From: Chrysomallon squamiferum
Taxonomy: Eukaryota; Mollusca; Gastropoda; Neomphalida; Peltospiridae
DNA: 64,000 nucleotides
Assembly: GCA_012295275.1 (NCBI GenBank)
Contig: CM022678.1
Coordinates: forward strand, 6,131,059-6,195,058
Direction: 5' to 3'
The position numbers were made by a program, and so were the translations under genes. Shown in pieces: positions 38,571 through 50,100 of this stretch; within the stretch, counting starts at the first letter, position 1, and every line of letters begins with the position of its first letter. Under the pieces are notes generated by a model. That model ran no database searches. It was not told the origin of the DNA and saw nothing but the letters and a program-made list of their open reading frames with translations.

Positions 38571-41500
38571 CATGTTTATTTTGTATCAGTTCATTGTTAT
38601 TAACGACGAGAAGTCAACCAAACCAATAAAATAGTAACTTGGAATAATAACAATAATAAAAACAATTTAAATTATTATTTGTACCACAGTTAGCACACTT
38701 TGAAATGTTATACATTACACAGACAGTTGTGAATCTACACAAGAAGAGACAAGTGGTTTAGCAAGACGTTCAAGAGGACTGCCACTCTTGTCTTGCTGAC
38801 TATTTCTACTTTGGAAAATACGATAGTAAAACAGAATATAGAACCTATTAATCTTATTTACATGTATTAGAATGCTGATGAAGAAACTACTGGCTTAAAC
38901 CTTCAAGAGGTCTGCCTCTCTTATCGATACGTCTCTTTTTTTTCTTTTTTTTTGTTGTTTTTTTGAAGATACAACAGATAATAAAAATCAAATACTGCAT
39001 GTAATGATGTATTCATTTACTTATAAAGAAGAAAACTACTGGTTTAACTAAACCATCTTTGAGGACTGCCATTTTAATAATTATTGATTTATTCATATAC
39101 TCAGAGAGAACTTTCAAGAAACGACCACAACAAAAATACTGATTTAACAACATCATGTGGGCGATTTTTTTATATTTCCATGAGAAAATACCTGTCACTA
39201 ACCTCATAACGTCGATCCCAAACAGGGAAAGAAAAATTACATTCTGATAAAATTTTATTATGAATTTATGTGTGAAAGCTTTAAATTTCAAAAAAGTACA
39301 TAAAACTAAGTTAATCATCACCATACAGAGCGTTATTTTTTAAATTGCTTTTGTTTATTTAGTTATTTCTTTCTATTATTATTTTTTTTTTTATTTACTT
39401 AATAAAATAATACTCTTTGAAAGCTTTACAAGTGGAAGAAAGATTACTAAACTTACATTAAAAATCTCCATTAATTGAACTTTGACATTATTATTATTAT
39501 TATTATTTTTTTATTTTTTATAATTGTTGTTATGTAGTCTGCATGCATCATTAAAAGTTTATTTTATTTTTATACTTTATGATTGTCAAAGATCTTTTGC
39601 CAGTTTCACATATACTGATGCTGCTTTAAAAAATGCAGTGCTTTTATTGAGTTTAGACAATTTTATGAAGGAAATGTATTGTTCTTTTTATACATAGTAT
39701 GCACATGCCATCAGAAGAAACACTTTTAAAAAACATTTTAATTTCAACACCTTGTTTTATTTATAAATTTATTTCACCAACACAAAATTAAATTTTATAT
39801 TTTGTTACTTGTTAAATTTGATTTGTAATTTTGATATGTACAATTTATATATATATATATATATTGTTTATTTGTTTTCATTGTACAGTGAATTGTATGA
39901 AAGTGACATCTCACTGTGCAGTTGGAATTGGTTTTTTATCAGATGATTTACTGTCTTCAAATATCACAGGTGGAAATTTATGTTACCCATATAATTTATT
40001 TTACTAGTAGAATGGACCTAAAATGGAATCACCTGTTCATGTGGCCTTCTGCATAAAGTGATTCACTCAAGGCATTTCTGTAAATTTGATTTTGCCTTTG
40101 GAAGAGGTATGAATTGTGTAACCAACTATTTGTTCCAGATACCAGCCACTGTTACACAGACCATAACATCTCTCTACCATGATTGTGGTTACTCTTCTGC
40201 ACACACTGAATAACACAAAAGATTCTTTGTTGTCTAAGGTAATGGCCAAAAAATGATGATGTGTGCATGCTCGTTAATCATGATGAAAACTATGTATTCA
40301 GTTACTTGAGGAGAAAGTAGCTGTTTTCACTAAACATTCAACAGGATTGCCACTGTTGTGAGTTATCTCTTTTTGATGATACAGTAAAGAATAATATATC
40401 ACTGTCTTAACTAATCAAATACTACATGCAATGATGTATTTATGTAATTATAAAGAAGAATACTGGTTTAATTAAACCTTTATGCGACTGGCATTAGAAT
40501 GATAATTCATATGAAACTTATAAAGAAAATACAGGCGTCACTAAACTTTCAAGAGGACTGCAACTTATAAAAATGAAACAAAACCTTCAAAACCTTTTTG
40601 TCATTTAAAGCTGCTTAATTATAGTTTATAATTGTAGTGACAAAAAATCACTATCTTCTTTTCTTTTAATAATTTTATTTTTTAGTTATTGTTGTTGTTA
40701 TTATTATATATAATAATACATTCTGAATCTAGTTTTCTATTACATTTTTATTACAAACACATATAATTAATTAAGTTTTTATATATATATATATATATTA
40801 AAAAGATAAATAAATTCAACATCTTTTTTTTTACACTTTATTATTAATTTGATTCATGAGTTAATAACAAAAACCAACCATCATATGGTATTTTACTGAA
40901 TACAGAAACATTAAAAATAAAAAATCTTCAAAAATAATATATCAAGTAAAAAATAAAATTCTTTTGTTTAAATGATAACATATTCTTGCAATTCCATTAC
41001 TGTAAAAACAATTAGTATAGTTACAGTTTAACTAAATGATATAAAACAACAGTTGTAATAAATATCTTGTATAAAAAACTGTGCAGCAAAAACAATATCA
41101 AAACATTTTTATTTTAAACAAACCAGTTGGAAGAATGAATGTCTAAAGGCACTTCATTGTATTTTTATATTCTACGAAAGTGTTAAATAAAATGATCTTA
41201 TAACAAATATTTTAGATAAAAAAAAAATAATAATAATAATAAAAACAAAATTTGGTTTAACATTTGTTTTACATAGCTACAAGAATGAATTTCTAAATAC
41301 AATTCTATTTGTATTTATGTTTTATACAATTCATTATCAGATGCAAAGATTATTAAAAAAAAACATGAAACTTCTACACTTGATTAATAATATATCCTAA
41401 TATATTTTTTATGTTTTACATAATCCAGTATGAAATACAACTATTGTTACAAATAAGAAAATTGTGCAGATTAATATTTGTAAAAAAATATCTTAATATA

Positions 41501-42726
41501 TTCTTATGTTTTACATAATAATGTCAAACATTAATAATGTTAAAGTAACATTTGTTTCACAAGGCATAACACATTTTTGGTGTTTTACATTATTCAGAGC
41601 CATATGTAATCATTATAATATTTTGCTTAAGAAAACCTTAATATTTGGTTAAGGAACATGAATACATATATACAGGTAAATGGTGAAATATACAAATGTG
41701 CCATGTCCCTGAATATCCCACTGTTTTGGGGGAAATAGATTAAGTGTCACATTTGTTTCACATATAATTCACTGCCACATGCACTCATTGTAATATTTTG
41801 CTTTAAAAAAAAATCCATAATTAAAATTTGGTTAAAGAACATCAGTACATGTATAGAGGTAACTAGTGAAATACACAAATCATGCATGTCACCACACATG
41901 CATAGCTAAGAGTTTATTATATATATAATATATATATTTAAATACACAAACAAACACAGACATTTTATATATATATATATATATATGTATCACCAAAAAT
42001 AAAATTTGCATTAGAATATTTTCTGGTACAAAATTAACATTTCCCATGATTTTACAGTAATAAATTATCTGCATTAGAAAACTTTCAGTTAAAATGAATT
42101 TTTATTAATATATTTCATTAATGTTTAACAAGATTTTGTTATAAATAAAGTTAAAACTAGAAAATGTTGTCTAAGAATTCATAATGGTTTAACATATTTC
42201 AATATATGTAACTTTCTTAAATTAAATTTAAATAAATTTAAATTAGAAAACTTTCTAAAATAATGGGCTTTAAAATATACTTCTATAGATATTAAAACTG
42301 CACCACTTTTTAATAATAAATTTATATTTGAAAACTTTCTCCAAGTTTAATATGTAATTAACATGCTTCAATATACATTAAAATTTAACATGATTTTTGA
42401 ATTAATACATTTAAATGTATCAAAATATTGTCAGCAAAAACAATTATTTATTATCGAACTTCAATACATGGTTTTTATGTAAATCAATTACAAGAATGAA
42501 TATTTAAAGTTTAACATGATTTTTATGGTAGTAAATTTGATTATAAAACGTTCTGCTATAAAATATATTAGTATTAACATCATATTATGCTTATATATTT
42601 TTTTCTTTCTTTTTTGTTTTTATTCTTATTGTTTGAAATGGAATGCAACATATTATTAAATTAGAAATTATTATACACTATCATAACTTTTCATTGTTAG
42701 AAATTAATATCATTCAATTAAATTTA

Positions 42727-42807
<81 letters not shown>

Positions 42808-43070
42808 ACTGGCAAACCAGTCCCTATTTATGCCAAAAATTTTGGTCTCAATATGTATATCACGTTTGTTAAAACTGTATATTATGGATACTGGATTGGT
42901 TTGCATCCCCAAAGGGTGTACATAGATATATATGTTTTCTTACATTTTATTATTATTAATTTCATTAATGATATAATAACAAAAAAAAACCCATTTATTT
43001 CTGAATACAAAAACTTTAAAAATGCTCTCCAGTCTTAAGAATAACAAAGTACAATAACAAACAAGTGCAC
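38571..43070. other. Intergenic AT-rich DNA with decayed repeats
   Basis: Holds dispersed copies of the taaac-ttcaagaggactgcca repeat (about 38770, 38895, 39045, 40325, 40470, 40545) and degraded block B pieces from about 40850 to 42720. The AG microsatellite is at 42729-42806. A minus-strand frame at 40067-40249 (VCRRVTTIMVERCYGLC) looks protein-like but matches nothing I know. No supported gene. Confidence 0.5.
42729..42806. repeat. (AG)n microsatellite
   Basis: About 39 uninterrupted AG dinucleotides. Confidence 0.95.
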
Positions 43071-43348
43071 TTTAAAGGTATCTGGACAACATCATTTTTC
43101 TGTAGTCATGATATCATGACATTCAAGTAAGACTGATTTTCTCTAAGTATTCCTCTAACAGAATAAAAAAAAAATAGTGCTAGGAGTCTGCAAAGTATGC
43201 CATGACATCATGACTCCAGTTTGGATGGATGGATTACATGGCCTAATTCAAATCTTTCTCGACGTTGTCATATTTTGTTATGAATAATGATAAGTTGCCA
43301 GAGCAATAAAATGAAAGCTTAGAAACTTACAAAATTAGTTTTCAGCCA

Positions 43349-43354
43349 TTTATT
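43349..43354 (-). promoter_or_regulatory. Candidate polyadenylation signal, copy 3
   Basis: AATAAA on the minus strand, about 42 bases after the conserved stop at 43396. Confidence 0.5.
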
Positions 43355-43395
43355 CATATCACCACAAGTACACTTGCAACTTTTTGCATCTCAGA

Positions 43396-44139
43396 TTATT
43401 TTGTTTGAGACAAATAGAAAGCAACAGCCATATCTTCATCGTCATTCCCTTCTAACTGTGGCTGTTGTTCTTTGTTGTACTTATGAACAAGCTTCTCCAC
43501 ATGAGGCACCACACACTCGTGCAGATTGTTTAGAAATACAAACTCTTCTTCTGTAGCTGTTAGGTGGAAGGTCTGGCAGTATTCACACTGGTCGTTTTTC
43601 ACTGGACACTGGCCTTTAAGCAAATTTGTGATGCAGAGAGTGAATAGACTGTTTTTAACTCCCTGTGGAAGAAGGAACGCTGCTCTGTAACAGACGATGT
43701 CCACTGTTTCACAGTGGTTCTGTCCTTCTTAGCACCAAGACCATCGCACTCGTCCTCCAGATTCCACAGCTTTGGTAACAACACATAGTTTTCATTGTCC
43801 TTGCTTTCAATACTTTGTAAAGACTTTGTGAAATCCTCATCGCTGAATGTTGTCAGATCAACCCCACCACTGTAGCAGCAATCCAGAATTATCATCACCT
43901 TTTCAGCATTCAAGGACTGTAATTCTTTCTTAAGTTGTTTTGGAGTCATTCTGTTGAAACGATCTCCGAAATGCAATGATATATGATTATTATGCCCAGT
44001 GAAATACAGAAGGAAAAATGGATGTTCTTTTTTATGTATTTGCTGATGAAATTCTCTGAATGCTTCAATTACTTTTTTATCCATAGAGTGATCACTAAGC
44101 GCTGGTTTTGATGTAGTTATCAATTTAATATTTTCTTTT
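43396..44139 (-). CDS. Copy 3 terminal caspase-like exon with frameshift
   Basis: Begins after tttgtttttag. It keeps FFLLYFTGHNN and MIILDCCYSGG and the p10-like QWTSSVTEQRS, then leaves the family frame at about FFHREL and stops at 43599. In the next frame the family sequence continues (NSLFTLCITNLLKG, CEYCQTFHLTATEEEFVF) to the homologous C-terminus AFYLSQTK. Aligning gaatagactg-tttttaac with copy 2 gaatagacttaagtttaac shows one base missing. Either a true mutation or an assembly error. Confidence 0.7.
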
Positions 44140-47100
44140 CTAAAAACAAATAAAGTAAGTAAACAAAAAGATAATTTTAATTTAAACATAAATAAAATAA
44201 CTAATTCTGTTCCTACCATCACACCAAAAACTGAATATTTAAATAATACATTTTCATTTTTATATTAATTTTCATTAAAAACACAAATAACTGTGTAAAA
44301 GATATGATACAAAACAAAATAAATTCAAAGCAATAAATTATCACTTGACACTTACTGCATATTCAGCAACATTTTTCATAATCATTTTAAACAGTGATAG
44401 ATGATTTGTAACAATTCCTGCTCAATACATATTTACTATCAACAAACAGGAGACAGAAAACATTTAAAAGCATGGCACTAAATAAAGGAATTAAACAAAA
44501 GCCCAGTGGCAATAAATGCACAGAAATAAAGAATATCTTACTGATTTGTTTAGGACTTTTTGCATAAGTTTAAAAAGTATTAATTACAGCAAAAGTGTGA
44601 AACACTACTACTACTACTACTAATAATAATAAAGACATAGAAAGATAATAATTAAAAAATTTTAATAATAAAGACAAAACAAAACAAATAAAACAATACT
44701 TTCACAAACACATGGACACACATAAAGGTTTCAAAATAAGGGAGTTAAATTTGAATCTGATCCCTTTTTGTGATAAATGCATTTACAAAAAAAAAAAAAA
44801 AAAAAATGTATAAATACTTAAGCACCCACACCCACACATTTTACCTTATTCCAATTATATTAGGATCTTGCAGTGTCTCTTTCATTAAATTTGCATCATT
44901 AATGAATATTTCAGCTGATGCTTTGTCAGAATCATGGCCTGCGATGATAAGGGCAAAACAGTTTTCATGACCTGAGTTCAAATAAAACAACAAATGTTTA
45001 AGTGTACACACTGGTCAACTTAACAAAACAAAAAGTCATTAAACATACCACGCACCAGCAAACACATATTATTTACTTCAATGTGATGATTGTTTTTTAT
45101 TTTTATTTGTTTTTTTATTTGGAAGTGGTAATTTAAATTTTTGATGAAACTGTTCTCTGTTTTGTGTGTGTGTGTGTTTTGTGAATAAAACAAAAAAAAA
45201 AAATTAACAGAATCAAGCATGCAAAATAAGTTTAATCCAATAAAATCTTTCTTTATGAACATATTATTATTATTATTATTATTACCATAATCACAACCTT
45301 TGGTGTAATCATGCTACAAGAAATGAAATTAACTGATTACACAATAAGAAATATATAAATAATTAAATTTATGGAAACATATGAAAAGAAAAATTACACA
45401 CACACACACACACACACACACTATGAATGTAACACACACACACACACACAGAAATGTACCCATAACATAAACCAATACAACTCAACTTACCTACAGGAGA
45501 GAAGCACCGCCCATGAACTGAACAATTAAGTGGATTTTTCCATGACTGGCACAAACAGTCAACGCAGAAACTGGGACATGCTTCATCACAATGTCTTGAC
45601 AAATGTCTTATTTTTGCTATTTAAGAAATAGATTTTTAAAGCAGATTACAGTTAAATTAAATTACCATTTAGACTAGCAGAGATTTAAATATATCTAGTC
45701 AAGTATTATTAGCAAAAATTGGTTGACAGTTATAAACAAAACAATAATTAAGAATCACACAAATCTATTAATTTAAGACGATTTGTTTCTGTTTTTTAAG
45801 TGTTTTCTTTACATGTACCAGAAGATTCAAAATCTTGCAAAGAAATATTCTTGTAAATACCAGAAATATTCTTTTTCTTACCTGCAAATCGTTTCTTACA
45901 GGAAATACACACTGAAAATAATGAAATCATTTGTAATAGATGAAATACTTCTTTAATTGCAAAGCAACTGAACAGCAAAAGTATCTTCAGAGGTGAAAAA
46001 TTAGGCAGATGCTTTTGGAAAGGCTATTTAATTTAAAGGATTAGCAAAAACAGACACATACACTTTTATAAACATGAATATATATACAGTGGTGGGATTC
46101 AAAAATTTTTAAAACAGGTTCTTTTGGTAATAGTAAGTCAGCTTTGATCTGTAGGCTACTAGATGCTACATGCTACCAGGTGAAATTATTATTAATAATT
46201 TATTTTTGCCAAATAAAAAACACAGTGGTTGAAATATTATTTGACAACACTGATGAGATTGTACACGGTTAATAATCACTTAATATAAAGCAAGGAGTGA
46301 CTTATGTAAGCAAATCAACACCAAGCTAGCTCTATTAACAACTGGTTTCATTGAACTCATGAAATTCCAAGAATGGGTTTTACAAAACATTGCAAACTAG
46401 CTTAATCCTATCACTGTACATACATACAAACAGACATTCAAAGTCCACTAGCAAATATGGTCTTGTACAATTAATTTATTCATGTTATTCAAATATTAAT
46501 AATCTTTGTTAGAAGAAACCAGTCCTATCCACACACATACACACACACACACACACACATACAGATACACACATGCTGAAGCAGACATAGTAGAATTAAA
46601 AGGAAAAAAATTAAAAAAATTCTAGTTTAGAAAACTATTTGAAATTAAACCTACGTTGTTTCTGTGTTTCAGTGTGAGAATGACAGGATATAAGTTCATC
46701 CAAATGGTCTTTTGTTTCCTTACTGCCACAGCTCACAATGATTTTTCTTATGGAACACTCTCTCTGACATCTCTCTATGTTTCTCACAAGTCTCAAAAGT
46801 GCCTGAACAGTGGCTTTTGCGTTGCTGGACAGTACTTCTACAAATCAGACATAATAATTAAAACCAGTAATCAGCAAATCAGAGACTTTAAAATAACAAG
46901 CAGCTTTGTAAAAAAAAAAAAATGTAACAATTTTCTTGTGGTTGTTTTGTTGTGAGAGACATTTCATTGCTAATAATAAAGTATAGCAGTAATTTTATAC
47001 TCAAAAGAAGACTGCCATTTTTCTTTCTGTTATGTGTACTTCTGATATGTTTTGTCTGAAGATAAATTTATTCACACTTGCTTGTTACCTAATTAAGTAA

Positions 47101-50100
47101 ATTACTGGCAAAGTTAAAATTTTGCTTACTGTAGTGAAATGTAAAACTATTAGGGATGAATTATTTTTCATAAGTGATAATTATTAAAGAATCTTTAATT
47201 GTATATACCACTATGACTGAATGGTGCAATTAGTACTGAATTCACTTACCGTAGTGGCAGAACGGTACAACTACTACAGATGAATCTTTACAACCATGGA
47301 CAATTTTTTCAATACTTTTTGTCAGATTCCATGCAGTTTTATTGTTGCAAACACTGTGCAACATTTCCCCAATTCCTTGTAATCCAGAATCTGTGCTCAT
47401 GACCCGGCCAGATTGAACTATTTTCTCTTTTAAAGAAAGGAAAAAAAAAAAAAAAAATAAAAAATAAATAAATAAAATAATAATATTGAAAAATAATTTG
47501 GGAAATGAGTTACACTGTATTGTTGAAAGGTAATTTGCAATAACAGGTTATGTTATAGTACTGAATATAAATTGGATTAATGTGTTATACTGTAATGTTG
47601 AAAATAATTTAGAAAGTTGTTCATATTAAGTTGGTTAACTTTGTAATAGTAACTTACACTGTAATACTGAAAAATAATCTGGAATAATGAATTAAAATAT
47701 AACACTGAAAAATAATTTGGAACAGTGACTTAAGCTGTAATATTGAAAAATAGCAGCATGTAGCACAATATAGATAAATAACTTAAAACAGAGGCTTAAT
47801 TTGTAATTTTGAAATTAACTTGGAATAGTGGCTTATACTGTAACTTTGATAGAATATTTAGTTACTTTGGAAAGTTGTTTATACCATGTTGGTTAACTTG
47901 TAATAGTAACATATTCTGGAATACTGAAAATAATTTAGAATAGTGACATTAAATGTAATTTTGAAAATAACTTGGACTAATGACTTATTTTGTAATACTG
48001 AAACAAATCTGGAATAATGGGTTATAACATAACACTGAAAAATATTTTGGAACAGTTACTTGTACTGTAATATTGAAAAATAATTTACATTAGCAGCATG
48101 TACCACAATATAGATAAATAATTTAAAATAGAGCCTTAATTTGTAATTTTGAAATTAACGTGAAAAAGTGGCTTATACTATAACTTTGATAGAATATTTA
48201 GTTACTTTGACAGTGATGTCCATTTCCCTTTGCATTTGTTTCATAATATCTGTTTTAATTTATTTTTGATTGATTTTCATATTACTGCATAATCAATCAG
48301 GTGACTTTATAATAACACTTTGTATAATAGTTGCCACAAAATTTTAATGTAGTTTTCTTTTCTTTCATTATTTTTTTTTTTTTACTAATTACCAGTATCA
48401 AACATTTAACAGACTACAGATATAATATATTATAAATGTATGTCATCATAGTGCACTTGCTGGCAGTAGACTATAAGATGCAATGAGGAAAACTGTTTCT
48501 ACAGTCCTTGCTTACTGAATCTGCTATAGTCTAGTTTAGGTAATTCAAACTATATCAGAAACAATTACAAGAAAAATAAAAATAAAAATAAAAGAAACTT
48601 ACTGAATTCTGACCAGTTTTTCAGTTCTTTGCCAGTGCTTTGGAGAAGTGGGTGGACTGGCCCTTCAACAGAATAGAAATACAATCATAAAAATTCTTAT
48701 TGTATTACATTTACTGTTAATTTCTTTCTTGCAAGTGGGATAACACAGATTTTAACAAATTAGAGTAAGAAAATGTACGAAATCCACAAGAAGAAGAAAA
48801 AGAAGAAAGAAAGACCTAACAGGACATGTATAAATTTCTTGCATTGCTCTATATCCTGACATGGAGAAAAGATGACATGCTGCTGCCAGTCCTGTCTTTA
48901 TAAATTAATAACCTCTACATGTACCTTACCATGCCAAGTATGAATATACCATAATAAACCAGCTAAAAGGGAAACAGCCCAAGACTTAAACGATGATTCA
49001 TCACACATCAGCACAGAATGTTTTTCACTGAGATACAGCTCTCTTCAGTGGCCAGAGCAAGTGATGGAATTTTCAATATTTAACATTTAGTTTGCAAACA
49101 ATATAAGATGTAACAGGGCTTGAAATGGCCAGTTGCCAAATTGCCAGAATGTTAAAAATATTATGGGTTAGTCACTGAAAAATATGATTTGAACAACCTT
49201 TTTTTTTTTTTAATAAAATTATAACACAAGGGCCATTATTAATAATTATATCGAAAATATTTATTTCACATAAAAGGTTTTGCTTGCATTTTATTAAACT
49301 TCAAAAATTTAATGATCAAGTACATATTTCCTTTCACTTAAATGCTGAAATATGAATGTTTTTTTGCTTGGGCTATCAAAAACAAATTTGGGCCACTGAA
49401 TTTGTTTCAAAATGAATATTTAGTGGCCCACGTTTGTTTTTTGGGTCACCGTACATTTCAGATGAGTTTTGAGCCCTGTATAAGTATGTACTAACCCATA
49501 TCCAACATTTCCTGAGACCACATACAAACAATATAATCGGCTTTTATAACATGAATGGAGTCTTGAGTTATAGCCAGTTCCACTTTTTCTGATAATATTT
49601 CTTCGGATGATCTTGAAGGCTTATTTGTAATCACCTCAGTTGCATTATCTGAAATCATAGAAATATTATAAACTAACTTGAGGTATTGTCATTTGCTGAT
49701 GATACTGCCTCAGCAAAAGAAATCATAGAAATATTATACCATTAACATTTGGGGCAACTGTGTCTACATGTGTGTGTCAGAACAATAAAAATAGTACTTA
49801 ACCATAAGATAACAGATGACCTGTAATTATGTTTGCTAATTTTTAAGAAGATACTGTTACAGATTTTCTATCAGTATTAATATAATTATGGCCATCACTT
49901 TGGCCATGTTTTGATAGGACTGTTCTTTGTATTTCTGAGTATAAAAATAACCAGTTTGTGATATCAAAAGGATCTTTTAATATGAATGATGAATTTGAAG
50001 TCATTAATGTGTGCAAAACCTGTTACGAATTAAACATAAATCATGATGTAGAGGAATACTAATTGAAAAAAAATGTATGTCAAAAACATTTAGTGTTTAA

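Noticed and set aside
40067-40249. Protein-like minus-strand frame with VCRRVTTIMVERCYGLC
   Set aside because: Isolated, no splice-site support, no family recognised; possibly transposon debris.
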